Assembly: GCF_025698545.1 (NCBI RefSeq)
Contig: NC_068576.1
Coordinates: 55,030,094-55,094,093, forward strand
Reading direction: 5' to 3'
DNA length: 64,000 nt
Source of the DNA: Gossypium raimondii
Lineage: Eukaryota; Streptophyta; Magnoliopsida; Malvales; Malvaceae
Shown here in pieces: positions 23,382-36,294 of the stretch; positions within the stretch are counted from its first letter, which is position 1, and each line of letters starts with the position of its first letter. A program made the translations under genes and the position numbers. The notes beneath the pieces are model-generated. The model made no database searches. It was not told the origin of the DNA and was given only the letters and a program-made list of their open reading frames with translations.

Positions 23382-25980
23382 TAACATCTTAGAAGGTTTA
23401 CTTCCACCCATCCTCTTGATTTCCTTGAAGGTTTTTGGTCATTCATCCTTACGAACGAATTATCCGCTCCCTTTAGAAAGATCTTGTCTATCTGTCTTCG
23501 TGAGCTGGCCACATGCTTCTTAGGGCATCCGTTTTTCTAGTAAGAACACTCTTAATGTGGATACGCACTTTAGGCCACCAATTCCTACTTGAACATAACA
23601 AACCTATACCATTGTTCGGAAGGAATGATAGAATGATTCCCATCACATACATCCCCCCATGCACTCCACAATGATGGCTTATTGGTAGCAGGTTTACCAC
23701 ATCAGCAATTCCAAGCACGTGACCTCCACTATATATACCATTTAGCACGATGAGGAAGGAGCTGATCTTCCACCCCACTAGAGTGAACCGACCTTCCTTA
23801 ACATTATTATATTCTTCTTTCTGTCTCTACCCTTGTTGATACCCTCATCAACAAACTTTATCCTATATTTGATTGTGCTTATTTAATATTTATGTGGATC
23901 AAATAAAAAATATTAAATTATAAAATAATTTAATATTTATGCTTTCTATTTTGGAAATAATATTTATAAAATAAATCTAGATTATTTGTGTTCTAACTCT
24001 TTCAAAATGATGTAAATTTTATTATTTCAAAATGTTTGATTTAGAGAGATTTAATTGTGTATGGATATAAATCAATTATATTAAAATAGATGTGAATGAT
24101 TTATAAATTAAAAAGAAAGTTTTGAAAATATTTTATTTAATAAAGGATTGACTAGTTAAATATGACATGAAACAATATTTGCGAGTTTAATATTTATTCA
24201 ATGGAGTAATTAAAATTGATTTTATTTAAATAGAAAATTGGTGGTATACTTCAAAATTGGTTTTAAATATATTGATTTTGATTTCATGATTTTAATGCAA
24301 AATATTTATTAAATTTGATGATTTAGTGTTTTTGTTATTATTATTGACAAGAAAATTATATTTAAATTTAAATTTTAAAATGGAAAACTGGAAAAGAGTA
24401 TTCTATAACTTCAAAAATTATCACAAAATTCAAAGTTTATGTATATTTTTATAATACATACGACTCTTTTTCAACCGGACAAACAAGTGTATTGATACAG
24501 TTAAGTAATTAATGTCAATGATGAACATTGCTATATTCATTAATTTAAATCGGTTTATTTTAATTGGTATGGATATTGTTGTTAATGCAAGAAGACGTTG
24601 GTTTAAGTGCGCTGAAGCGTATTATCCTCTTATTTGTGATTAAAATTTATAATGAAATTGTTAAAAAAACACCTCGCTTTGTTCATTTACACTTCTTAAT
24701 ATTATTTTTATAATTTGATTGAATTAATTAATGATAATATATATTAATAAAAAAATTGTTTATATTTTATGGCTTTGCAAATTGAATGGACTTGTATTTT
24801 AGGTCTTTCTGCGAGTGCGTTAGCTAAAGAAATAAGATGTACACAAGGCATTGACACCGACAACAGTGACATGCTAATGATTATTAGTGACAAATGTTAG
24901 GGCGTTCATCATTTATGTCGACATCACCAATTTGCCTTTGCACTTATTATTTTATCAACATGTGATCATTTTTTAAATTTGATCAAATCTATCCAAACTG
25001 CAAAACAAATTATTCCATGATTTAATTCGAATTGAGCTTGTTAAATTAGGATAATAATTGATGAAACATATTTTCAAATAATAAAATTTTAAAGATTATT
25101 AGACATTTAAAAAGTACAATATTTAGCACTTGCGCCACACAATTTAAATGGTGATAGATCATGGTTGAAGTTTTTCAACTCTTCAAAGTACAGAAAAATG
25201 CTTATGTTGGTACGACTTTGTACTCCATGCAATTTCCTCATTGAAAGACTGTACTAAAAAGAGAGACTAGATCTGATTTATCATTCCAGAATTGAGAGAA
25301 TAACAAATTCTAAACAAATTAACTACTTCAACCCACTCTTAATTACTCTAACACTCCTTCATAATCATACTTCTTTCTTCTTTTTCCTTTGAGCAAAGTT
25401 TGAATTTTGTAGATTAAAGACGAGTTTTTATTTTTATTTAAGAGTTGATTTCAATATTAAGACTACAAAATACTAAAAGAATCCCTCATTCCTACTCTCT
25501 CTTTAGCCATCCAAATGAATGGATTTTCTATCTTCCACGTTGATGCAACTTCCACCTTGATTCCTGCTTTCCTTTTGTTATTGAGATGACAATTTGTTGA
25601 TTTTTGCATTGATTAAATTACCATAATTTACGTATAAAAGCCTTTAAACTAATTCACTTTGTTCAATTAAGTCTTTAAAAAAAGTAAATTACTTTCGGAG
25701 AAACTCAAAAACTTAAGTTTATAAATACAAATAAGAATAAAACGTTTTATTTAATTAAAAGAAAGAAAAGAAAACATAAGAACCTAGTGTCTACCAATTC
25801 AAAGTTTCTTTTTAATATATTAGAAATCTTATCACACGCAGTATGTGTATAGAAATCACAAATTAAGGTCATAAATATGTGTTTAAAATAACATGTAATA
25901 AATAATGAAACATATAGTTTGAAGTGAAATATATACGATACTAAAACAAAAAAGTGAGCATAATAAAATTAAAATCATAA
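23382..25980. other. spacer, repeat-like, no gene supported
   Basis: The part at 23400-23830 is less AT-rich and holds a 96-codon minus-strand frame (23778-23488) with no recognisable domain; it may be a repeat remnant. The rest is AT-rich with nothing I can identify. Confidence 0.55.
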
Positions 25981-25990
25981 AAATATCAAA

Positions 25991-26330
25991 ATAAGGTTTT
26001 AGTTTAGTGGTAAATTAAAAGATTTACTAATAACATTGATGTAGGTTCAAACCACGCTTATATGCATATTTTTATTGGTTTTTAAATGAAAAGACTAAAA
26101 TTTATGGAAGGGCATTTCGTAACTTCCTAATCAAGTTGGTGACCCGATTGAGGAGCTTAAATAATAGAAATTTATGGTTAAAATAAAGCTTTATTTTAAG
26201 AAATTGCTAATGCAATTTGTGTAAATCGAAATCCTACTATATATATTTTTATTGGTTTTTAAGTGAAAAAACTAAAACATCATCAAATAATATTACATAT
26301 TTTAATCATGGATAAAGGTTTCCTTAACTT
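25991..26330. repeat. SINE-like segment, apparently two tandem diverged copies
   Basis: TTAGTTTAGTGG (25999-26010) and GGTTCAAACC (26044-26053) resemble the A and B boxes of a tRNA-derived RNA polymerase III promoter, at a spacing typical of SINEs. A second copy (about 26180-26330) repeats the downstream TATTTTTATTGGTTTTTAA-type phrase and the following AAAACTAAAA. No canonical tRNA fold was found. Confidence 0.4.
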
Positions 26331-27659
26331 TCTAGCCGACTTGATGACCTAGTTAAGCGTAACACCGACTCATCCAAAAGCTTAACTAATAGTCTAACTA
26401 TTTTAACACGTGTATTAATATTTTTCCCTCCTATTGTTATATTAATAATAAAAAAATAGCATAAAAGTTACATAGTTTGCAAATTAAAAAAAAATATTTA
26501 AACTAAATCTTCTAAAAGCGATAACTAAGAATGTGGACAAGGAAAGGAAAAGGAGATAGATTTGGATCTTTTAAGTAAAAGTCTTCCTTCCACCTAATCA
26601 AGATATGCATAACAATCCTATATATTTTGTGGGTTTAAATGTGTGATTGCATAAAAAATATTTCAATTTTTATGAGAATTAAATTATAAAAATTTTAAAG
26701 GATTAAAAGTATTTTTTAATTTTAAAGGAATTAAATTATAAATTTACAATTTTGTATCCCTAGTAAAAACAATTAAGTTAAAAGATTAACATCAATAACA
26801 AAGTTTGGAAGTTAATTTCTATACTTAAAATGTATAGGTTAAATTCTCAGTTTGGCAGTTAGTGTTTGAACTTAAAAGTTTTGCTAAAAGAGATAAAATT
26901 TATTCTTTTTCGATCTCAATCTATTAATCAATAATTTTATAAGCATTTTCATTAAAATTTATCAATTTAGCATATCGGTTTTACATAATGTGGTATATGG
27001 TTAACAAAGAAAAATTAATTAAATTTAAAAAGATTTAAAAATACTAACACAATATTAATGATTAGATTAGAATTTTAAATCGAAAGATATGAAAAAGATA
27101 AATAATAAATTTTATCAAAATATAAGGGTAAAAACTAAAATAAAAAAAATGTGCGGAAAGTGAAGAATGACCATTTCTTTTTCTTTTTAGTAAGTGATTT
27201 GGATTAGATTGTATGTGATCCCCGGCAATGCACGTGACTCAGTTCAAAATCCGAGTCACATTTGACCATTTCAAATACACAGGCATCTATCCAAAGCATC
27301 GGGTCAGGATGCAGTGATTTTGGGGCGGTGCACGTGCCATGTAGGAATGATAATGGGCGGCTCCGACACGGAAACGGACGGTTGATGATTGAACCGAAGC
27401 CATTCAATTTCACTTTATTTGTTGGTACGTAGTTAATTTGACTGGGTCGGGGGGGCATGACTCATCAGTGTCAGTCTATAGGGACCCCCTTTTGTTTTTT
27501 TAGTCACTTATATTTTACGCTCACAATCGCAAGCAAATCTTCATCATTTCATTTTCATTTGTCCTGTACTCCACGTTGTGTAATTGTAATTTCCTTAGTT
27601 ACTTTATATAATCATATTAGTACAGTTTCGGTTCTCAAGTGTTAATGGTTGAACTTGAT
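26331..27659. other. spacer with a promoter-like GC-richer island
   Basis: 26.3-27.2 kb is AT-rich with no gene. 27200-27480 is GC-richer and holds two TGCACGTG sites (CACGTG at 27231 and 27331). An 84-codon minus-strand frame lies there without a recognised domain. It may be an orphaned promoter or a repeat fragment. Confidence 0.4.
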
Positions 27660-27674
27660 ATGGGGGATTACCTC

Positions 27675-27924
27675 ACAAAACAACCTCTCTTTCACAATAC
27701 TCTCGGGGACTAAACATAAGGATAAGTATTAATATCTCATGAGGGGTCATCTCCTTCATGTATTGTCCTCCTTTTATAACCTCATATGGTTTTTTCTATT
27801 ATCAATCTTTTAAGTATTAGAAAACATCTTGCAAGCTCTGAAACTTTCATAATTTAATTATATTTTAAAATGATTGAAATGGTTGACGTCATTTGTGGGA
27901 GTTGAATAAAATTCATGATTCAAC
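27675..27924 (+). mobile_element. 3' internal fragment of copia-like element
   Basis: This 250-bp segment is repeated at about 37276-37496 with high similarity, in both places directly before the same LTR start. It therefore behaves as the 3' end of an element's internal region. GTGGGAG near its end may be a decayed polypurine tract. Confidence 0.55.
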
Positions 27925-28420
27925 TGTTAGAAAATATGGATATCAAATATATAATAAGGGTAATTACATGTTATTATCTACTATTATGATAGGTTAGCCC
28001 AATTTAAAAATGATCTAATTTGGTTAAAGTTTTATTGAGCTTTAATTGTTAAATAAAGTATGAGTCAAATATGTATAGATACTCTAGTAATTAAGTTCTA
28101 ATCAATTTCTAATTAACGATGGACTAATTAGGAATTAGGACTAATGTGCCAAAGTTAAATATATTAGGGTTATGGTCCCAAAATTATACACAATATATCT
28201 TTTCTAATATCCATGCTTAGGAAACAGAGATCAAATATTCTCTGAATTTCTTGTATGCTAATTTGGAAGATCAAATTCCCAAAATCCGTAGATTTCAAAG
28301 AATTCATGGATTCAGATATGCTTCCACATCTAGTTTTGTTTTTGATTTATTCTTGATGATTTGACATGATAGATCCTGGTTTATTAAGTTTTATTTTAGA
28401 TTTATTTTACAATTCTAACA
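27925..28420 (+). mobile_element. copia-like LTR (element E), 496 bp
   Basis: Begins TGTTAG and ends CTAACA, a perfect 6-bp terminal inverted repeat. It is followed directly by TGGCATCCGAGC (28423-28434), a variant of the tRNA-Met primer site. The start is repeated at 37497. Length and primer-site placement fit a Ty1/copia-type or non-autonomous LTR element. Confidence 0.7.
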
Positions 28421-29760
28421 AGTGGCATCCGAGCTTCATCATGTTGAATCATTGAGAACGAATTGATTCTTTATTATTTTTAGATTAATTCGTTTTTCTT
28501 TTTTAAATTTATGGATTTGATATTTTAATTATATATTATGTTGAATCTTTGAGATTCTTGATAAAATTTTTGGTTTTGATTCTTTAAATAAAGTTTTAGG
28601 GTTTTATAAATATAAACTAGTTTAATATTTGCATATGCTATTCGAAAGATGAAGGTTTATTTATTTATTTATTTATAATCAATTGATAAAAATTGATTTG
28701 TGAGATTTCTTTCTCTTCTTTTCGCACAATTATTTTATAAATTTTGGTTAAAATCATTATTAGATTAAAGTTATAGACTTACAACTTTTTGCAATTGAAG
28801 AATTCCAATTGGATTGTATAATTGGTTTTGAAAGTTAATTCTCTTGATAATCGAATAAAAAATGTTGTTAAGATGTTTTCTTTAGCGCTATTTGTTTTAC
28901 ATTTTCTATTTGTGGTTAAATGTATATGGAATTATCATCTTTTGTCTTTATTCATGATGAATTATATAAAACCATTGAATTCACTTCATATACACGAATG
29001 ATTACTTTTGGTTTTTGCTATAATTATTTTATATAAGTTTTAGTCCTTATGGAATCTGATTAAAATTAAAATATTTGAGATTTTTTAATATGGTGACTAT
29101 GAATTTTCTTAAGTGGTTGCTCATATGAAGGCTTTTATACAATTTGAGATTCTTTTATATTTGATGGTTATGGATTTTTTTAAGTATTTGTGCGTATAAA
29201 GAAGTTTTATAATAATGTCTTTAGTCATGAATATAAATTTGAGTTTACATATTATTTTTCTATTATTATAATTGTGTATATATTGTGTGTTTATATATTA
29301 TAAGCATATCAATGATTTTGAGGATAAATGCATGATTATAGTTGACGTGAATAGGTGTTTATAACCATTATTCAATAAGATATCTTTTATAGTTTAATTG
29401 GTGAAATTAAGTTTTGATGAATATCGTTGAAGTTTTTTTTTTTTTGTTATGGTTATATATTCAATTTAATGGGTGCTTTGGTGCAAGATGAATTAATCTT
29501 TCATGATTAATGTTCTGCATCATAATTGCTGTTGAATTTTACCAATTGTGCCGCCTATTTTGATTCCTTTTCTTAGTGCATAATTGCTTATTTTAAAGTT
29601 ATTAATATTAGTCGATGAATTTCAATTATCTATACTGCCAAGATATAAACATATATATTTTAGTTTTAAGTTTGGTTAAATAATATTTGGGTTTGACATA
29701 TTATTATTTCTAATATTCAATTAAATTATATCGATATAGTCTACGGTATAAATTATGGGG
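28421..29760 (+). mobile_element. internal region of element E, non-coding
   Basis: Follows the primer site. It is AT-rich, with no gag or pol readable in any frame, and ends where another LTR (29761) begins. Either heavily decayed or a non-autonomous (LARD-like) derivative. Confidence 0.45.
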
Positions 29761-30965
29761 TGTAACAACCCAATTTTCAGTAGTGTCAGAAACAGTGATT
29801 TGGGATCACTAAATTCAACAAGTAAGTTTAAAAATTTAATAAATTAAGAATTATGGGTCAAGTGTGAATTTAGAATTATTTTTGAATTAGTAAATTTTGT
29901 GATTTAAAAAGAATTTAATAGGTAATAGGGTCTAAAACGAGGTATCGAGACCTCGATTTCATAAGTCGAGCCATAAATATTTTTATAAATATTTATGGAG
30001 TGTCATTGAGTTAGTATTAAAGTTTCATCAGAAAATTTTAACATTGGGATAGTCAATTAATTAAAAAGGACTAAATTGAAAACATTGCAAAATTTGTTAA
30101 ATTGTGATTAAATAGCTTAAGTGACTGATAAGGAGGGATTTAAAAGGAAATTAGGCCCAATTTATATGGGCTGGACAGTTTGGGAAAAAAATCAGCAAGA
30201 AAATAAGGAGAAACAAGGGCAAAATTGGAAAATTTGCAATTTAAACATATAAAACAAAGACAAAATTGAAAAATCTAGAGATTTCAACATTTTCTTCAGC
30301 CAAAACGCCATAGGAGAGGGTTTTCAAGCTGTTTTTTCATATTTTCATGACCTAAGTTCAATTTTTGCTTTTTCTTTGTAATTTTTCATGTTTTGTGACT
30401 TTTACAATTAAGTCCAACTATTGAATTCATTTGTTTTTATTCTATGAATGATTTTTAAAGTTAACATGAGTGATTAATAGAATTTTATGATGAATTATCA
30501 TAGATTTGAAGCTTAAATTTCATTATATTATGATTTTATTAAGTGATTTTAGTAGAAAATGATTTTAGGACCTAATTGTGAAAAAGCTAGAAATTGGGGT
30601 TTTGTACAGAAATTATGAATATCAAAGGCTGTATAATACCCTAAAATGATTAGATAATGTGTTATTTGAGGAAAAATTAGTTCCATTAAAGTTTTAATTG
30701 AGTAGGGACTAAATTGTAAAAACTATAAATTTTAGGGTAAAAGTGTAATTTTTAAAATTTAAGGGCATAAATTGCGAAGTGAATTAGTATTGAATTGGAT
30801 GCTAATGAATAGAAAATTTTATATTATATCGAGAATCCAAAGATAAACGCGGAAAAGAGAAAATATCAAACTAGTCCCTGAATTTTTACAAATACTATTG
30901 ATTCACCCAGGTAAGTTCATATGGCTAAATTTAATGACTTGTTATGAAAATTTCATGAATGCTAT

Positions 30966-33811
30966 TGTAACACCCCTTACCCGAGACCATGGCCGGAGTC
31001 GAGCATGAGGCGTTACTTGACTTAACTTAAAAGTTCGGGGCATAAAAATTTACTTTCAAATTTAATTTCATCATTCATAATAAAGCTGTCCTCCTATACA
31101 GCAGTCACTAAAATAATTATAATTCAAGCTACGAAACTCGAAATTTAGATCCGTAAATTTTCCATAAAACTAGACTCATATATCTATTCACCATAAAATT
31201 TTCAGAATTTTTTCTTTAGCCAATTAGTACAGTTTATTAGTTGAAGTCTCCCCTGTTTCACTAATCGACTATCCTAACCACTCATCACTAAAATTTAATT
31301 ATCTCTTATTAAAGGCTTCATATGGTGATTAAACTTATTTCTACTGAAAATAGACTCATTAAGGAGTCTATACATATAAATTATAACTCAAAATTCCTTC
31401 TGTACAATTTTTAATGAATTTCTAAAGTCAGAACAGGAGACTTCAAAACATTCTTGCCCTGTTTCACTAAAATTCAAATATCTAAAAGTATATAATTCTT
31501 TTGCTTACTCCACTTCTTTCCTATGAAAGTAGACTCTTTCAGCTTTAATTTCATATCTCACTCAACTTCTAATTCTATTTCCACTATTTTTGGTGATTTT
31601 TAAAAGTTACATCAATGCTGCTGTCCAAGAACTGCTCCATTGCAATTTTTAAAAAAAATTCAATATAACCCCTTTATAATTGTCTAACCTTCCCTGCAAA
31701 TTTCAAATCACAACCAATTCCAGTATTTCATCTACTTCATTTAAATACTAATGAAGTTCAACCAATCAACCATTTCAAACTAAAAACATGTATATATTTC
31801 GATATCTAACGCAACCATAACATTCAAATTTACTTTTTACTTCAATTCCCTATACATGCCATATAAATCCAAAAAGTTGCTTAACATAAACTACCGGAGT
31901 ATATCTGGGTAGTGTGATTCTTGATGTAGATCCGATCCTCCGAATTTATAAATACGTTAATCTACAAAAACAATAAACACACACATGTAAGCTTATAGAA
32001 AAGCTTAGTAAGTTCATAGGCATAAAACATAAATCTTACCAAACACTTGTACACTTATACAATATACACCATTACTAAATTTACCTGTCAACCACAATCT
32101 TTGGTGAGTTCCTTGGTATAAACTCACTACTACTTATTCTTTTACCATAATTCCTTTGGGCCCATTTGTCACTTACCATCTTTGATCAAAATTAAGGAAC
32201 GGTTATGGAAATTTGAGTACTTCACTTTCACTTTGCCATATGACCTCTTATCACTTGTCCTTGATCAGATAAGTGTAGCTAGGCTACAACTTATCACTTT
32301 ACCACTTGATCGATAAGTGTAGTGAAGCTACCACTTATCACTTTATCACTTGATCGATAAGTGTAGCCACTTATCACTTTGTTTCTTGATCGATAAGTGT
32401 AACCACTTATCACTTTGTTTCTTGATCGATAAGTGTAACCACTTATCACTTTGTTTCTTGATCAGATAAGTGTAGCTAAAACTACCACTTATCACTTTGT
32501 CACTTGATCGTAAGTACTCAAATCCGACGCTCCACTTAATTTGATCATTTATTCGATTTTCACATTTTATTTTATTCTCATTTCAACAATAAATACATTT
32601 CACCATACATTGTATAATTCATGAAATTAACATTTAATCATTAAATTTCAGCCATATGAACTTACGGATCGATTTGCGAATTTGTAAAAGTTCGTGGACT
32701 AATCGACTACTTTTTCTTTTCCTCGACTTGTTTGTGTTCTCGATCTAAAATGCAAATTTATTCATTCATCAGCATTTAATTCAATTCTAATTCATTTCAC
32801 AATTTATACCCTTTAATTTTCGAAGTTACACTTTTACCCCAAACTTTACAATTTTTACAATTTGATCCCTACTCAATTAACCCTCAATTGATCTAATTTT
32901 TCTCAATTAACACCTTTTCCAACTATTTTAGACTACTACATAGCCTTTCATACTCAAAACCGCAACACCAAACCTTAATTCCCAACTTTTTCACAATTAG
33001 GTCCCTAAAATCAATTTCTATCAAAATTACTTAATAAAATCATCATATAACAAAATTAAAGCTTCAATTTCATGTTTATTAATCATAAAATCCAACACTA
33101 ATCAATGGTAACTTTCAAAATCAGCCATGGAATCAAAAACTAATGAAATAATTAGTTGGACCTAATTGTAAAAGTATCAAAATCACAAAAATTAGAAGAA
33201 ATAATCAAGAATTAAACTTACATGATTCAAAAATATGAAAACCAGCTTATTCCAGACCTCCTATGGCGTTTTTGCTGATAAATTGTGAAGAGATCTCTAG
33301 ATTTTCACTTTTGTCTTTGTTTTAAATGTTTAATTTGTTAAGTTTCCAATTTTGCCCTGTTTCTCCTTACATTCTGCTGATTTTTCTTACCCAACCGTCC
33401 AGCCCATATAATTTGGGCCTAATAGCCTTTAAATCCCTCCACTTTAGTCACTTAAGCTATTTAATCACAATTTAACAAATTTTACACTATTCCCAGTTTA
33501 GTCCTTTTAGTTAATTAACTATCCAAACGTTAAAATTTTCTAACGAAACTTTAATACCAACTCAATGACACTCTATAAATATTTCTAAAAATATTTATGG
33601 CTCGGTTTAAAATCTTTGAGGTCTCGATACCTCGTTTTTTTATTTTAATTATTTTAATATTTATTCCTAGTACACTATTCACTATTTCAAAAATTTTCCT
33701 AACTTCACATTTAACTTATACTTACTAAATTTATAATATTTTCTACTCGTTTGTCAGATTTAGTGATCTCGAATCACCATTCCGACACCACTAAAAATTC
33801 AGGTTATTACA
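30966..33811 (-). mobile_element. solo LTR D in reverse orientation, 2.85 kb
   Basis: Plus-strand ends are TGTAACACCCC and GGTTATTACA, with a perfect 5-bp target duplication GCTAT (30961-30965 and 33812-33816). Read on minus it starts like LTRs B and C and ends GGGTAAGGGGTGTTACA. There is no internal region, so it arose by LTR-LTR recombination. The perfect TSD suggests it is younger than LTR C, into which it inserted. Confidence 0.88.
32250..32515. repeat. tandem hairpin array in LTR D, about 36-bp units
   Basis: Repeated units contain CACTTATC and, after about 16 bases, its complement GATAAGTG, so each unit can form an 8-bp stem. Several units with CTTTGTTTCTTGATC between the arms are nearly identical; outer units vary in spacer. 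Confidence 0.8.
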
Positions 33812-34599
33812 GCTATGGTATGCTATTGTATATGAATGTTATGAAACTGAGATAATTGTGAAATTATGAATGCTTGAATAAAAAGTTCTAATTTAGTGGA
33901 ACATTGGATTGAGTACTTTAGTTCAGTGACTCATAAGCATTGACGGAAAAGACCATGGTTGGACCATGGCAATATGTGATATGTGATTTCCTTATAAGAC
34001 CATATCTGGGATATGACATCGGTGTGATATGTGCTTCCGTGTAAAACCATGGATGGGCTATGGCTTTGATGTGTGATATGTGATATGTGATTATGTGCAA
34101 AACATAGTGAAAAGGAAGTACTCAATTCCGTAATTGTTCCCTAAATTGATTAAGAAAAGTAAGCGATAAATGGACCTAAGAGATTGAAATTGATTATTAT
34201 TTGATATTGAGCTTAATTAAGTAAATATTGAGGTAAGTAACTTTATGGAATTGAATGAGAAATATGTGTTAGTATTGAATTATGTTATATGTGTTATTAA
34301 AAGTAATATATATTGATACATGAAATTTTGTGCTAAATACTCAAATACAAAATATATAAAATGATATGTGAAATACATGATAAGGATTATTAGTGAATTA
34401 TGGATGAATAATGAATTTAGAAATATATTACATGTATTAACGATAGTGAAGATATAAGTATACGGATTATCGGTGCAAGGATTAAATTGTAAAGTATATA
34501 GAAGCATTGTGCGAAAAGTGTAAAAGTGATATATGTGCATAATATAATTTGCCCAAGTAGACGAGATTAGAACTACTAGGATATTAATGGTATGCCATT

Positions 34600-34790
34600 A
34601 AGGAACCTTAGTGTGCTCTCTAATTATTAGCACATCAGTGCTCTCTGATTATTAGCACGTCAGTGCTCTCTGATTATTAGTACATCTGTGCTCTCTGATT
34701 ATTAGCATGTTAGTGCTTTAGTACATTTGTGCTCTCTGTATAACACTTTAGTGCTATCTGTTCATTAGTGCATAACAATGCACCTCTGTA
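34600..34790. repeat. tandem hairpin array in LTR C, about 29-bp units
   Basis: Units AGTGCTCTCTGATTATTAGC repeat at least four times. GTGCT and AGCAC within a unit can pair. Position is near the middle of LTR C, comparable to the arrays in LTRs B and D. Confidence 0.75.
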
Positions 34791-35655
34791 TTTGTTCCGT
34801 ATATCCAGTGTGTTCTATAAAGTCTACTTTGGGCTAAGAATATAAAATAGTGAATTGAAAATAGAATGTGAAATATGTTGCAAATATATGGAATATATGA
34901 GTTATATACTCATGAAATGACTATGGAATGGATATTGCAATTGTATAATGAAATCTGAAATAAATTATGAAAATCTATTTATATAGCAAGCATGAGAATT
35001 GAGATATTTGTGAAACAAATTAAATATGATATGGTTGTTGTAATAAACTCAAGTGTGACATGTTGAGAAAATAAGTTTATCAAAGTTGAATTTATATGTA
35101 ATATGTGCAAGTACGCTAACTAGTGTGGTTGCTTGATGCTTAGGAAAGTGTCAAGCCATTGATGGAATGGTAATGTGATTATTTATAGAATGCATTGAAG
35201 TGGTAAGGCTTAAATTATGCAATTTTTTTTATGAAATGACTTATCATGCGATCAATTCAAAAAAGAAGAAGAAGAAAAGACATTAGTTAAATGCACTAGC
35301 TTGTGACCATGGTTGAATGATATGATTATGACTTGTGTGTTAGGCATATGGGATAAGTGTGGAAAGTAAAGAAATGCAAATGATAATAAAGAAATTTAGA
35401 AGAGTTAAAGTTATATATAAAATCTTACTAAGCTTGCATAAGCTTACTCATGTGTGTTTAATGTTCTTTGTAGATTGATGTGAAATTGGTGGATCAGATC
35501 AACACATCAGGGCATACTATCCATATTACTTCGGTAAATTTTATTGTGCATCTTAAGGTTTATATGACACGTGTAGGGTTTAATTGAAAGGAAGTGAAGG
35601 TGTTATAAACTTAGTTATCAACATTTTTCATTAAAACAGTTTTGGACAGCAGCAG

Positions 35656-36106
35656 TAGTCCGACGGCCCGCCCGAAATATGGTAGGGTTTGGGTAAAAAT
35701 ATAGGCCCGAAATATGGGCTTGGGCAAAAAACGAGGCCCGATTAAAAACGGGCGGCCTCGAACACAACTTTTTGGCCGGGCCGGCCCTTCCAATATAATA
35801 AATATTTTTAAATTTTTTAATTTTAAAATACTTTTATTAAATTTTTAAATTTAAAATTTTTTAAAATACTTTTTAATTTTTTAATTTTAAAATATTTTTA
35901 AAATACTTTTTTTAATTTTTATTTTAATTTTGAAAATATTTTTTTGGTATTTATTTAAAAAAACGGGCCGGGCCCGGGCTTATAAATTTTTCCCGGGCCG
36001 GGCCTGGGCAAAATTCTAGGCCCATATTTCGGGCCAGGCCGGGCCCGGGCCTAGGACCCGGGCCGAAATTTTTTTCCGGGCCCGGCCCGGCCCATGAGCA
36101 CCTCTA
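35656..36106. mobile_element. GC-rich GGCCCGG repeat element, about 450 bp
   Basis: Runs of GGGCCGGGCCCGGGC and GGCCCGAAATATGG flank an A/T-rich centre. Its right end, read as complement, is TAGAGGTGCTCATGGGCC, like the ends of a dispersed plant non-autonomous (possibly hAT-like) repeat. It truncates LTR C. Classification is from memory. Confidence 0.55.
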
Positions 36107-36294
36107 TTCGACATGTTCTTATTGTCAATGTTTGATTACTAGACCAAAATATTTATTTATTGCAAGTTAATATTTTGTCCAAAGATGAAATATTAATGGA
36201 GTGTCCGATATCTTGATATGAGGTTTTCCTTTATTCAATGGTTTAAATTTAAAGTCTTATGTAAGGTTATTTTGATTTATTCAACTAGTATTAT

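Larger units (their letters stand above)
29761..35655 (+). mobile_element. gypsy-type LTR (element C), split by solo LTR D and truncated
   Basis: Starts TGTAACAACCCAATTTTCAG and is homologous to LTR B through the GAGGTATCGAGACCTCGA-type block. It is interrupted at 30966-33811 by LTR D and resumes at 33817. Its 3' part matches LTR D as far as the TTGGACAGCAGCA phrase near 35643, after which the GC-rich repeat begins. About 650 bp of expected LTR end is missing. Confidence 0.65.

Noticed and set aside
23488-23778. 96-codon minus-strand open frame
   Set aside because: No recognisable domain, no splice partners, and it lies next to repeat sequence. Kept only as part of the spacer note.
32250-32515. 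CRISPR-like regular repeats
   Set aside because: Units are contiguous tandem repeats with near-identical spacers inside a plant LTR; no cas genes; the context is eukaryotic.
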